DNA from: Corynebacterium phocae
Lineage (GTDB): Bacteria > Actinomycetota > Actinomycetes > Mycobacteriales > Mycobacteriaceae
Reading direction: 5' to 3'
Length of the DNA stretch: 64,000 nucleotides
Assembly: GCF_008693075.1 (NCBI RefSeq)
Contig: NZ_VXKJ01000030.1
Coordinates: 165,757-229,756, forward strand
Shown here piece by piece: positions 52,113 to 60,658 of this stretch. The first letter of the stretch is position 1. Each line of letters opens with the position of its first letter. The notes below the pieces were generated by a model. It saw nothing but the letters and a program-made list of their open reading frames with translations, was not told the DNA's origin and ran no database searches. A program made the translations under genes and the position numbers.

Positions 52113-53102
52113 ATGCTAAAATCGCCAAGGGAAAACATAAAATTATGGGAGAGGCAAAGGTTGCTTTCTATTAGGAAGAGTATCGAGCTGCGGTATCGTA
52201 AACTGCTCGATGAAATGAGTCGTCGCCGGGGGAAAAGGATTGGTAAGAGTGTGCTCTCTGACGTACTCGAAGAACCGGCGGTAAAGCGGAACATGTTCGT
52301 TGCTGGTACGCTTGCATCCGGAGTGGCTGTACTGTCCCCGTTGGGTTCCTTACCCCCAAAGTTTCAGGTCTCAATGGGCTTCTTCGGAACTTCGATGTTC
52401 CTCGCACTTATATCCCTACAGAGCCGCCAACTTTCATGGATCGCGAAAAGTAATTTCAAGACACTGTCCGATCCTAATTCGCAGGCGAATAAAGCGCCGG
52501 CTAAAGTTGATCTCAAGTCGATAGAGCAGCTCTGCGCACTTGAGACCTCAAAAGTCGAAAAGCAATTGTTGAAAATGCTTAAAGAAAACGAGAAATCAAT
52601 CGAACGGATTGTCAAATCTTTCGAGAGTGAATTCGCAGGGGCGGAATTAGAGCGCGGGACTTGGGGAGAGCAGCTGCAGCGTGAAATCCCAGATGAATTC
52701 TTTGCCGTTATCCCTTTTATCAGGGGCTTGCGCCCGGATAACCGCATGCTCTACCTGGGCCCTTCTCATTCGGTCGATAAGATCGAGCATTGGTTGTTGG
52801 AACATGGATTTCTCAAATCGAAAGTATTATCCTGGGACAGGATAGAACCGGAGCGTCTAAAAGTCGAAAGGTTCTCAACTATCATTTTAAATCTTGTTGG
52901 ACTATCAGGGAGGCATCCGGTGCATCAGCTTGATGCTGGGGCGTTTTCCAGTGAAGCTCAAATTCTTTCTATTGGTCACGCGAAAGACGACTCGAGCTCC
53001 GTGAACCTTGTCAACCTGAATCCAGCGGTGACTTTGAGGTCGGTTCCAGACCGTGACCTTGCGTATGGAAAAGTGATTCGCATATGGAAGGAATGGAAGT
53101 GA
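52113..53102 (+). CDS. Unrecognised membrane/coiled-coil protein of glycan locus
   Basis: A 329-aa protein of no family I know. Residues 1-60 are highly charged (RQRLLSIRKSIELRYRKLLDEMSRRRGKR). Residues ~62-108 contain two hydrophobic segments (MFVAGTLASGVAVLSPLGSL and VSMGFFGTSMFLALISL). Residues ~135-185 form a likely coiled coil (LCALETSKVEKQLLKMLKENEKSIERIVKSFESEF). The last ~120 look like a Rossmann-type domain (RMLYLGPSHSVDKIEHWLLEHGFL; FSTIILNLVGLSGRHP). The end overlaps the next gene by 19 bp. It may scaffold the glycosyltransferases at the membrane (inference). Confidence 0.75.
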   Translation: MLKSPRENIKLWERQRLLSIRKSIELRYRKLLDEMSRRRGKRIGKSVLSDVLEEPAVKRNMFVAGTLASGVAVLSPLGSLPPKFQVSMGFFGTSMFLALISLQSRQLSWIAKSNFKTLSDPNSQANKAPAKVDLKSIEQLCALETSKVEKQLLKMLKENEKSIERIVKSFESEFAGAELERGTWGEQLQREIPDEFFAVIPFIRGLRPDNRMLYLGPSHSVDKIEHWLLEHGFLKSKVLSWDRIEPERLKVERFSTIILNLVGLSGRHPVHQLDAGAFSSEAQILSIGHAKDDSSSVNLVNLNPAVTLRSVPDRDLAYGKVIRIWKEWK

Positions 53103-54685
53103 AATTGGAAAGACCAAAAACAGCTTTCTATCAACCCCACCGGACTTCGCCGCATAATGGATCTTCTCTGAACATCCTGGCTATCTTGGATGATTTTTCA
53201 AGTCTTAGTTTTAGCGATGGCGCTAACCTATGGAGGCTTTCTCCTGATGATGTGGGCATTGACGAGCCTTTAGTGAAACCCGACTTTTTGTTAGTGGAGT
53301 CTGCGTGGGCAGGAAATTTCGATACCTGGAAGTTTAAGGTTACGACAAAAAACGGTCCGGCCCCAGTGTTGAAAACACTCGTTAAGCGGTGTAAAGCCCT
53401 CGGAATTCCTACCGTTTTTTGGAACAAAGAGGATCCTCCCCATTTTGAGGACTTCATCGAGACTGCGAAATTGTTTGATCACATTTTCACTACCGAGGAG
53501 TCTAAAATCGGAGAGTATTATGCTAGGACTGAGGCCTCCAGTGTAGATCTGCTTCGATTTGCTGCGAACCCTGCGATTCACAACCCCGCTTGGGTTGAGG
53601 ACTACAGGGCTGGCGATATAGCGTTCGCCGGGATGTATTTCAAACACAAATACCCGGAGCGTCGAAAGCAAATCGATCAACTTTTTCCTCCAGCTACGAA
53701 TTATAAGTTTGAAATTTATTCGAGGCATGCCGGAGGAGACTCCCGTTACCAGTTTCCGGAGCCGTTCGATAGCTACATCGTGGGCAGGCTGCCATACGAG
53801 GAAATGGTGCGTGCCTATCGGAAATACAAAATCTTTCTAAACCTGAATTCGGTGCCGAATTCGAAATCGATGTGTGCTCGGAGGGTATTTGAGCTCTCAG
53901 CGGCAAAGACTGCTGTTGTAGGCATGCATAGTGATGCGATCCGATCTATCTACGACGAATCAGAGGTTCTTCTGGCAAACGATGAGTCAGAGGTTAGGGA
54001 GATATACGAGTTTTTACTCGGCGATGAATTGGGGCGCCGGCGTCTAACCCAACGCGCTTGGAGGAAGACTCTGAGCACCCATACCTACCGATACCGAATA
54101 GCACAGATGGCGAAGACCGTAGGGATAGAGATCCCCGATCAGCCGGTTCGGATAGTACTCATGCTCGATAAGGTCAAATCTTACGAACATGCAAGTAAGA
54201 TTTTGGGACAAGCGTACAACCAGAGGTTTACCTTTCCTCGAGAGGTAAAATTCGGTTGGTTCCTAAGCTCCGAAACTAGAACAATGCTGACTATGTCGGA
54301 AATCGTAGACCTCGAGAATTCGTTTGGCCCTCAGATTGTGGGGGATCTAGCTGGTTGTCATATAGTTTACATTAACGCGGAATTTGAATTGGGGACTTTT
54401 TATTTGAATGACTTGCTTTTAATGAGTGAGCAGATGAAGACCGATTTTGTCGCGAAGTCCATCGGTAGCTTGGAGACTGTTCGTGAGACGGAGGAACGTT
54501 TTTCATCCTCGCTTCCCCCACACGGATGGATGAGTGGCATTATTGGCAGCCGAGATGTCTCAGAACTGATTGCCCAGGAGAATGCCATCAATGTGGGGGG
54601 GAAGGCTCCGACAGTCTATGTTGGAGATCCTTTCGGCATTGCAAAGTTCCAACTTGGCGAAACGTCGCCGCTACTTTCAGGATAG
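53084..54685 (+). CDS. CgeB-like glycosyltransferase
   Basis: A 533-aa protein with a full CgeB-type GT-B region: ILAILDDFSSLSF, LLVESAWAGNFDTWKFKV, IPTVFWNKEDPPHFEDFIETAKLFDHIFTT, LLRFAANPAIHNPAW, AFAGMYFKHKYPERRKQID and MCARRVFELSAAKTAVVG. This region parallels the first half of the fused protein at 47224. After ~residue 355 the C-terminal part has a degenerate GT2-like shape (RIVLMLDKVKSYEHASKILGQAYNQ; CHIVYINAEFELGTFYLNDLLLMSEQMKTDFVAKSI). The DxD is replaced, so that half may be inactive. The start overlaps the previous gene by 19 bp. Confidence 0.83.
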   Translation: MEGMEVKLERPKTAFYQPHRTSPHNGSSLNILAILDDFSSLSFSDGANLWRLSPDDVGIDEPLVKPDFLLVESAWAGNFDTWKFKVTTKNGPAPVLKTLVKRCKALGIPTVFWNKEDPPHFEDFIETAKLFDHIFTTEESKIGEYYARTEASSVDLLRFAANPAIHNPAWVEDYRAGDIAFAGMYFKHKYPERRKQIDQLFPPATNYKFEIYSRHAGGDSRYQFPEPFDSYIVGRLPYEEMVRAYRKYKIFLNLNSVPNSKSMCARRVFELSAAKTAVVGMHSDAIRSIYDESEVLLANDESEVREIYEFLLGDELGRRRLTQRAWRKTLSTHTYRYRIAQMAKTVGIEIPDQPVRIVLMLDKVKSYEHASKILGQAYNQRFTFPREVKFGWFLSSETRTMLTMSEIVDLENSFGPQIVGDLAGCHIVYINAEFELGTFYLNDLLLMSEQMKTDFVAKSIGSLETVRETEERFSSSLPPHGWMSGIIGSRDVSELIAQENAINVGGKAPTVYVGDPFGIAKFQLGETSPLLSG

Positions 54686-54696
54686 GGTGAAAGGCT

Positions 54697-57117
54697 ATGA
54701 TAGTAATTCTCTATTCACCTAATGATTTTTCAGAAACTCTGGAACTCGCTTCGGAGCTCGAGGGTATAGGTATAGATGTAGAAACCCGCCTTTTGCCCGA
54801 AATTGGGAGGTCCGCCGTTAATGAATCGGAGGTGCTCCTGAATTCAGAGGCGGTAGTAACTAGAATCATCGAAGCCGCCCCGGATGCAATTATTGTGTGT
54901 TCACCAGACCGAGTTCGGGACACAGCTCTAGTAGCGCTTTCCGAGTCTAAGGTGCGTACCCTAGGCGTTTTCCGCAGCCCGAACAGTCTTACTGGCTCAA
55001 ACGGGTACCGGGCACTTTTCTTCGATGATATTCTCTACAATTCTACAGTCGTTCCGAAACGACTAGAATTATCGAAGAAAATTCACTACTTTCCAGGCTG
55101 GGCCGGTGCCCGACTCTCGCCCACGGATGTGACCGCTATACTCCAGAGTCCATCTACCGGAATAGCTCTGCTCTCGAATACAGGGACTCCCGAATCAAGG
55201 GCGAAGTATTACAAGATTGACGAACTTGGCGGTGGTGTAGCCATACACGGAGAGACCGGCACTGACTATCGAAGACTGGGCGGCGGCACGCTATCCAATC
55301 AACTTGATCTAATCGCTATTTCCGCCAGATACCGGGCCAGTATTTTCTTTGATGATGGAGATCTCTCCATTGACCCGGATGGAAATGGATTCTCTCGCTT
55401 TCCTAAGGAAGTTATTCAGTCGCTGTCGGTGGGTCTGCCAATTGTAGTAATATCGGAACGCGATGAAATTTCAGCTGCCGGGAGCGCTGGTATCACTGTC
55501 GTTCGTACGCTCGCCCAAGCGAAACTTGAAGTTGAATCATGGTCCCAGGAAAAGTTATTAGGCGAACGCCGAGCAGCTTTCGATAAATATGCCGAGCTTT
55601 TTTGTCCTGAGCTGCGAGCTTCTCAGCTCGCAAGAATTCTAGGACTGCAAGAGAGCAAGGGGGAACCTTATAAACTACAGTGCCAGAATTTAAGCATTAA
55701 TTCGGAATCTCTATCGGAAACCTCCGGTTTGTTAGCTTGGAATAGGTGGTTCCTTCGTGACTCGATTTTGAACGTTCCCGCGTATCAAGGAAAGCAGCTT
55801 AGGATTTTAGCGGTGGTAGGGGGGGAATACGGGATCTCATCGCGAGAGCGCAGCCTCCTTCGGACACTAGACCATTTGGGGCATGAAGTACGGGTTCTCG
55901 AAAAAGAGCAGGCCGACCTTTTGCTGGCCCGGGACCCGAGAAAAGTTTGCAAGTTTGTCCTGGATTTGGGGAAGGTCCAAAGTCTTGGTGTAGAGTTGGA
56001 CTATTACGATATATTGCTAACCATCGGATTGGATGTCGCGATAGAGGCTCCGATTAAAGCTAAATTGGCTGATGCTGACGTCCGCACGATACATTTTGAC
56101 GATGGCCACAGTTTATGGGGAGTACATCTCGGTAGGCTTGCGGGAAGTTTCGATGTGGTGTGCACTGCTAGTCGCGTGACGGTAGAAATCGCTCAAGAAC
56201 TTGGATTTGGAAACGTCCTATTTATTCCATATTTCATAAATACTGATTTAAAAGAAGAGCTAACTAAACTAATCTCTGAAAAACACCCTATAGTCAAGGT
56301 TAGACGAAGTCTTGAGCGTGAATATGAATTGGCACCGGGGCTGGGGGTAGATGGTGGAACTGTACCTGACGATAATATTCATCATTTTTTACATCTGAAA
56401 ACGCGAGAGCCCGAGCTAATCCTGGAGCGACTAAACTCCGAGATGCTCCTTCTCTCGCACGAGGGTTTCCGGGAAAATCCTCAATACGATGAGGTTATGC
56501 CCATAGCTGCATTGAGCACCGATCTCTTAGTTTTCCCAAGGACGGAAACCCCAGAACGGCTCTTGCCGTACTCCGTCATGGGTCTGAACGCGCGTGAGAT
56601 TGGCGAGCTTTCTTCTAAATTCGATTTCCTAAAGTCGAGCCCGTACTACAGGAAATCTATGAGGGTTTGGAAGTCCTGGGGAGATAGCATTCTGACTTCC
56701 GGAATCCCTCATATGGCATCTCTACTCGGATACGTTTTTCGGGAAAAAAAGGCGAAGCCTTTCGGTGGTCTAGCAACGAACACACGTTTCGTATTGAACG
56801 ACCACGTTGTACGAGATGCAACAAATACTGACCAAGTGCTAGTGGGCGTTCATTTGGATGTTGCTCACCTCACGGGGAGTCTGTCGGACTGGAAATGTGT
56901 GGTGTCGGTCGGAGGAAAGATAATTTATGAAGATGGACTAATGTCGAAAGAATCCTTCGCGTTCTTAGCCCATCCACGGACGACTGTTGTTGTCGAAGCG
57001 GTCTATAAGGGGGCGTCCTTGAAGCAAACCCGAAACCTAGCAGTTAAAGTTACAGCTACAATTTCCGACAGTGATGTGGAAGTACAAGGATTGTCAGCCG
57101 GGATGATACTCGGCTAA
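54697..57117 (+). CDS. Large two-unit GT-B-like protein, unassigned
   Basis: An 806-aa protein. The first ~330 residues (ILYSPNDFSETLELASELEGIGIDV; PDAIIVCSPDRVRDTALVAL; then SIDPDGNGFSRFPKEVIQSLSVGLPIVVISERDEISAAGSAGI) look like a GT-B pair of Rossmann domains. A second unit starts near 375 (LRILAVVGGEYGISSRERSLLRTLDHLGHEV) with DYYDILLTIG and FDVVCTASRVTVEIAQELGFGNVLFIPYFIN. The last ~110 residues look like a beta domain (VSVGGKIIYEDGLMSKESF). It follows the CgeB-like gene by 11 bp. I read it as a tandem glycosyltransferase-like protein, but no motif proves activity. Confidence 0.72.
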   Translation: MIVILYSPNDFSETLELASELEGIGIDVETRLLPEIGRSAVNESEVLLNSEAVVTRIIEAAPDAIIVCSPDRVRDTALVALSESKVRTLGVFRSPNSLTGSNGYRALFFDDILYNSTVVPKRLELSKKIHYFPGWAGARLSPTDVTAILQSPSTGIALLSNTGTPESRAKYYKIDELGGGVAIHGETGTDYRRLGGGTLSNQLDLIAISARYRASIFFDDGDLSIDPDGNGFSRFPKEVIQSLSVGLPIVVISERDEISAAGSAGITVVRTLAQAKLEVESWSQEKLLGERRAAFDKYAELFCPELRASQLARILGLQESKGEPYKLQCQNLSINSESLSETSGLLAWNRWFLRDSILNVPAYQGKQLRILAVVGGEYGISSRERSLLRTLDHLGHEVRVLEKEQADLLLARDPRKVCKFVLDLGKVQSLGVELDYYDILLTIGLDVAIEAPIKAKLADADVRTIHFDDGHSLWGVHLGRLAGSFDVVCTASRVTVEIAQELGFGNVLFIPYFINTDLKEELTKLISEKHPIVKVRRSLEREYELAPGLGVDGGTVPDDNIHHFLHLKTREPELILERLNSEMLLLSHEGFRENPQYDEVMPIAALSTDLLVFPRTETPERLLPYSVMGLNAREIGELSSKFDFLKSSPYYRKSMRVWKSWGDSILTSGIPHMASLLGYVFREKKAKPFGGLATNTRFVLNDHVVRDATNTDQVLVGVHLDVAHLTGSLSDWKCVVSVGGKIIYEDGLMSKESFAFLAHPRTTVVVEAVYKGASLKQTRNLAVKVTATISDSDVEVQGLSAGMILG

Positions 57118-57123
57118 TCGATA

Positions 57124-59025
57124 GTGGCCGTCATTTCAAATAGAACCCGAAACTTTATTTTCTTGTTTAGCTTAGAAAAGGTAACGAAATTGAAAATCGA
57201 ATTGAACGAACCAAAGAAATTGTTAAAGCTCGAGCACAAAGCTCCTGAATCCGAAGGTTTTAGTGTCCGCTGCAAGGTGCCCGTCGACTGGTTTCTGGAA
57301 GGTGGCGATATCCGATTTAGCTGGCAGACAGCTGAAGCGGATGAGTCCGTGCGGTTCGATGTGCCGAGAGACTCCGATCTTCGAACTCGGTTGAACGGAT
57401 TTGAAAGTTTGTGGCTCTCTTTCAACCTCGAATACCCTCAGTCGGACGCCTGTCTGTTGGTCGAGAGGTTGGGGACTGCAGAAGCGGAGGATGATGATGA
57501 AACGATAGTCGTGGAAGTATCGGCAGGGGAGAGCACGCGCGATCTCTCAGAACCTCTAGACGTCCAGTTCGCTCAACTATACATACTAAGGAATTCCCTC
57601 GATTCTGTAAAGTTTCTTGCTGACGTCGTTGGAGGCTCAAGGAGAGCGTATACTCCTCTATCTGCAGCCTGTTTCTCATCCGAGGGGATTGAGTTGGTTC
57701 CTGCGGAAGAACAAGCCATCGACGCTAGGTTTGGGGGAGCCTTGCTTGTCGAGGGCGCTGGAAACTATTTGAATAGCCAGGAAATAGATTTCAATCTATC
57801 TCCCCAAACTAAGTACGTATTAATCTCCGGGAAAGGCTATGGCGAGAGGTTGTCCCTTGCCTCTCCTCTACGTCTCAGGGAAGGGTCGTTGGCCGCACAT
57901 GAGGTAAGGACTTTCCTTGATCGTGCCGAGGAATCTGGTTCGTTAGTCCTCTGGGTAGAGTCGTTAGGAGCTTTTCCAGTAAGCTCAGGGGATGTACGCC
58001 GTACCGACCTGATAAAGATGCTGACTGACTCTGGTTTTATAGTCCTTCTTGCCTCGGATACCCAACCTAAGCGGGAGATGCCAGTAGGTTTTTCTTCGAA
58101 TTACATGACTGTTCCAATCGGTGACTTAGATCTTATCGCGGGGTATTTTGGACACCAAGGTTCCGGGACTCGGAAGGTGATCGTTGTTTCCGGTTTGCCT
58201 ACGCCTCGAATCGTGGCGTCTGCTACTCGTCTTAAGTTGAGTGGCTGGGAAGTAGTCTATGAGGCTCTGGATAATTTTGAATTAATTTGGCGTAGGTTTG
58301 GAATGAAAATTTATTCGCCAGCTTTAGAGCGGAATTTACTAGGGCTAAGCGACCTCGTATTCGCTAGAAATCATTACCTCATCAAGGCCATTAGAAATTT
58401 CGCTCCCTGGGGCCTTAACGCCATAACAGTTGAGCAGCGGCCGGATAAGATTGCGCTTCAGGAAGCAATACCTAATCGAAAAGCCTCGACCGTAGTCACA
58501 AGAAATCACCGACCTGTGTTGGGCTATCAGGTTCGCGCTTGTGACAACAGCGGAAATTATGGCATCCTCAAAACTTTGGCTACTGAACTACCGTTCCTGC
58601 AGATAGAAATAGTTGGAAATATCGATAGTCGCCAGGCGAAATCTTTCGAGTCGCTGCCTAATGTCCGTATTTTCGCGGAGTTAAATACTGCGAGTGCCCT
58701 GACTAGGAAAATGTCTGAGTGGAGGTACGGTTTGGTTTTTGTCCCGAAAGGTGCCGTAAGCTTGGCATCACAGTATCCGGAGGCTCAGAATTACCAGATT
58801 AACGGAATTGTTCCGGTGATAAATCCGAAGTACTCCGGTACGCTTCCGGATTTTGCCATTGGCTATGAGGGCGCCTCCGATTTGGTTTCCAAACTGGATG
58901 CGGACATCCATCGAGAGTACTCCATCGATACTATTCACGATTTTGAGAAGCTCGTAAGCAGCTTCGATCTTCCGGTGGCTGGTAGAGAGAGTTTTCTTAA
59001 ATTCATCGAAGGTAAGAAGAGGTAG
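57124..59025 (+). CDS. Large GT4-like protein with N-terminal beta region
   Basis: A 633-aa protein from GTG 57124; TTG 57190 (LKIELNEPK), with AAAGG upstream, gives 611 aa and may be the true start. Residues ~25-220 are beta-rich with no known family. A GT-B core then follows. The acceptor part includes SGLPTPRIVASATRLKLSGWEVVYEALDNFELIWRRFGMKIYSPALERNLLGLSDLVFAR. The donor part includes VLGYQVRACDNSGNYGILKTLATELPFLQIEIVG and QYPEAQNYQINGIVPVI. The N-terminal module may bind a glycan. It lies 6 bp after the preceding gene. Confidence 0.75.
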   Translation: MAVISNRTRNFIFLFSLEKVTKLKIELNEPKKLLKLEHKAPESEGFSVRCKVPVDWFLEGGDIRFSWQTAEADESVRFDVPRDSDLRTRLNGFESLWLSFNLEYPQSDACLLVERLGTAEAEDDDETIVVEVSAGESTRDLSEPLDVQFAQLYILRNSLDSVKFLADVVGGSRRAYTPLSAACFSSEGIELVPAEEQAIDARFGGALLVEGAGNYLNSQEIDFNLSPQTKYVLISGKGYGERLSLASPLRLREGSLAAHEVRTFLDRAEESGSLVLWVESLGAFPVSSGDVRRTDLIKMLTDSGFIVLLASDTQPKREMPVGFSSNYMTVPIGDLDLIAGYFGHQGSGTRKVIVVSGLPTPRIVASATRLKLSGWEVVYEALDNFELIWRRFGMKIYSPALERNLLGLSDLVFARNHYLIKAIRNFAPWGLNAITVEQRPDKIALQEAIPNRKASTVVTRNHRPVLGYQVRACDNSGNYGILKTLATELPFLQIEIVGNIDSRQAKSFESLPNVRIFAELNTASALTRKMSEWRYGLVFVPKGAVSLASQYPEAQNYQINGIVPVINPKYSGTLPDFAIGYEGASDLVSKLDADIHREYSIDTIHDFEKLVSSFDLPVAGRESFLKFIEGKKR

Positions 59026-59031
59026 GCACTA

Positions 59032-60009
59032 ATGAAACGAAAGTTAATCGTATATCCAAACTGCTCAAAGGGCGGAGTTACGACAGTTATCAGAAACCGG
59101 GCTGCGGCGGAACCGAACAAGCAGTATGTAGCAGTATTCCATAACGATAGGGGTGGTAGATTCGCGTTCGATGATCTTCCCAATGTGCAAGTCAGAATCA
59201 TACCCCCAGAAAAAATCGAATCTTATTTAAAAGGTTTGATTTCATCTTATTATTTCGATGAAATTTCGATCCTTCACCTCCCGAGGCTCGCCAACGCATT
59301 AATAGGAGTTGGAAGGGGAAAGCTGACTGTAGAATTTCACACCTCAGCTTTGGGCTGGATTATGTCGGAACTAGAGCAGCTGAACGTCGACGAAATTTCT
59401 GAATTTGTAGTTCCATCTCCGCAAATGTATCAGTTATTGCAGGAGAGTGTCGAACCCCGTATTGTTGAAAAGCTTGTGGTGCGTCCTAATCAGTTGAATA
59501 ATCAGATCTTTGCTAGTTCTGGTCCAGCTGACAGGTTGTCGGCTATCCTTGGAGATGGGAATAAGGTTCCACTTGTTTGGATCGGTCGGCTCGAGTGGTT
59601 GAAAGGTGATGTCGATTTTCTCCGTGTAGCCGCTTTGTTACCCGAGAATTACGTTGCCGTAATGATGATCAGCCTAGAGAATGACGCAGCAAAAATCGAG
59701 CGACTGTTGAATGAAGTAAACGCTCTTGGCTTACAGGATCGTTTCTACTTCCTTATGGATCTTCCCCAGACGGAGGTAGCTGCTATTTTGAGAGCTGTTC
59801 GAGATGCGGGAGGTTGGTTCATTTCGACTTCTTACATAGAGTCGTTTGGATACGCCGTTTTTGAGGCGCTCTCAACGGGGTTAAGAGTAGCTGGCTATCG
59901 GCCCAAAGTGCCGGTCTGGGATCATCTCTCACCGGAGGACGGAGCTTTCTTCGGGGAGCTCGGAGATATCGAAGAGCTGGCAAAAGTCGTCCGTTTGAAC
60001 AGTTCTTAG
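59032..60009 (+). CDS. Glycosyltransferase family 4 protein, probably frameshifted at 3' end
   Basis: A 325-aa reading frame starting MKRKLIVYPNCSKGGVTTVIRNRAAAEP, with PLVWIGRLEWLKGDVDFLRVAALLPENY and STSYIESFGYAVFEALSTGLRVAGYRP, the donor-site end of a GT4 enzyme. It stops after KVVRLNSS. In the -1 frame, starting at base 59994, coding continues FEQFLASNRVNSFLDAFQIYV and on to TAA 60138-60140. This is the usual GT C-terminal helix. A lost base near 59994 would explain it. The donor and acceptor are unknown. Confidence 0.8.
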   Translation: MKRKLIVYPNCSKGGVTTVIRNRAAAEPNKQYVAVFHNDRGGRFAFDDLPNVQVRIIPPEKIESYLKGLISSYYFDEISILHLPRLANALIGVGRGKLTVEFHTSALGWIMSELEQLNVDEISEFVVPSPQMYQLLQESVEPRIVEKLVVRPNQLNNQIFASSGPADRLSAILGDGNKVPLVWIGRLEWLKGDVDFLRVAALLPENYVAVMMISLENDAAKIERLLNEVNALGLQDRFYFLMDLPQTEVAAILRAVRDAGGWFISTSYIESFGYAVFEALSTGLRVAGYRPKVPVWDHLSPEDGAFFGELGDIEELAKVVRLNSS

Positions 60010-60140
60010 CCTCGAATAGAGTAAACAGTTTTTTGGATGCTTTTCAAATTTACGTAGATCCCCCGACGAAATCGAAGAGCGTTTTATTCGAGCACGAGGG
60101 CTGTCTCGCTATCGTTCCCCAGGCTGCCCGTACAAACTAA
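59994..60140 (+). pseudogene. Out-of-frame C-terminal tail of the preceding GT4 gene
   Basis: About 48 codons in the -1 frame from 59994 to the stop at 60138-60140 read as a helical GT C-terminus (FEQFLASNRVNSFLDAFQ, then VDPPTKSKSVLFEHEG). No start codon or ribosome site exists, so it is the detached tail of the gene that ends at 60009. Confidence 0.55.
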
Positions 60141-60316
60141 TCAGTACGTAGGAGGTAGGTTTTCGAGTGGCCAGCCGCTAGACGCACTTTAGCCTTGGTG
60201 GCTCTCCAGGATCGTTCCGAACCCAAGGGATAGAGCAACGTTCGGTGTTCCTCCCACAAATTTTTTAGTCGCTATGTCACTGGTGTGGGCTGGGATATTC
60301 GGACCGGTAAACTTGA
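60141..60316. other. Gap between glycan locus and IS remnants
   Basis: No gene is visible. This 176-bp piece borders the decayed IS3-family element; IS ends were not identified. Confidence 0.4.
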
Positions 60317-60658
60317 GTGTGCGCCATAGTAGACCTTGAGGACAAGGAGAATGGTCATATAAGGAAATTTAAGAAGCACACCCCGGAGCAGATTGTTGTG
60401 CGTCTGGAGAAGGCAAGCAAGCTTTCCGAAGAAGGAAAGACCAACGCAGAAATCTGCCGTGAGCTCCAGATCTCGGAGGCAACGTTGAGCCGCTGGCGTC
60501 GGGAGTACGGCACAATGTCGCGTGCCGCAGCTCGGGAGCTTAAAACGCTCCGGAAGGAAAACGACCGCCTCAAACGACTGCTTGCGGAAGCAGAATTGAA
60601 AAAGCTGCGTACAAGGATCTCGCTAAAGCAAAATTCTAAGCCCCGCACACCGCCATGA
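60317..60658 (+). pseudogene. IS3-family transposase OrfA, frameshifted
   Basis: The product (FKKHTPEQIVVRLEKASKLSEEGKTNAEICRELQISEATLSRWRREYG and a leucine-zipper region) is the HTH part of IS3-family OrfA. GTG 60317 is a weak start; the usual ATG just before the KFKKHTP segment is absent. After AELKK the frame departs from the family. Adding one base near 60598 (restoring ELEK) gives AAYKDLAKAKF and a TAA at 60637-60639, the expected OrfA end. So a 1-nt deletion has broken it. It is followed by a decayed OrfB. Confidence 0.8.

Noticed and set aside
44093..60316. Integrase-type genomic island at tRNA-Asn
   Set aside because: No integrase gene and no visible copy of the tRNA 3' end at the right side, so site-specific integration is not supported although the composition suggests transfer.
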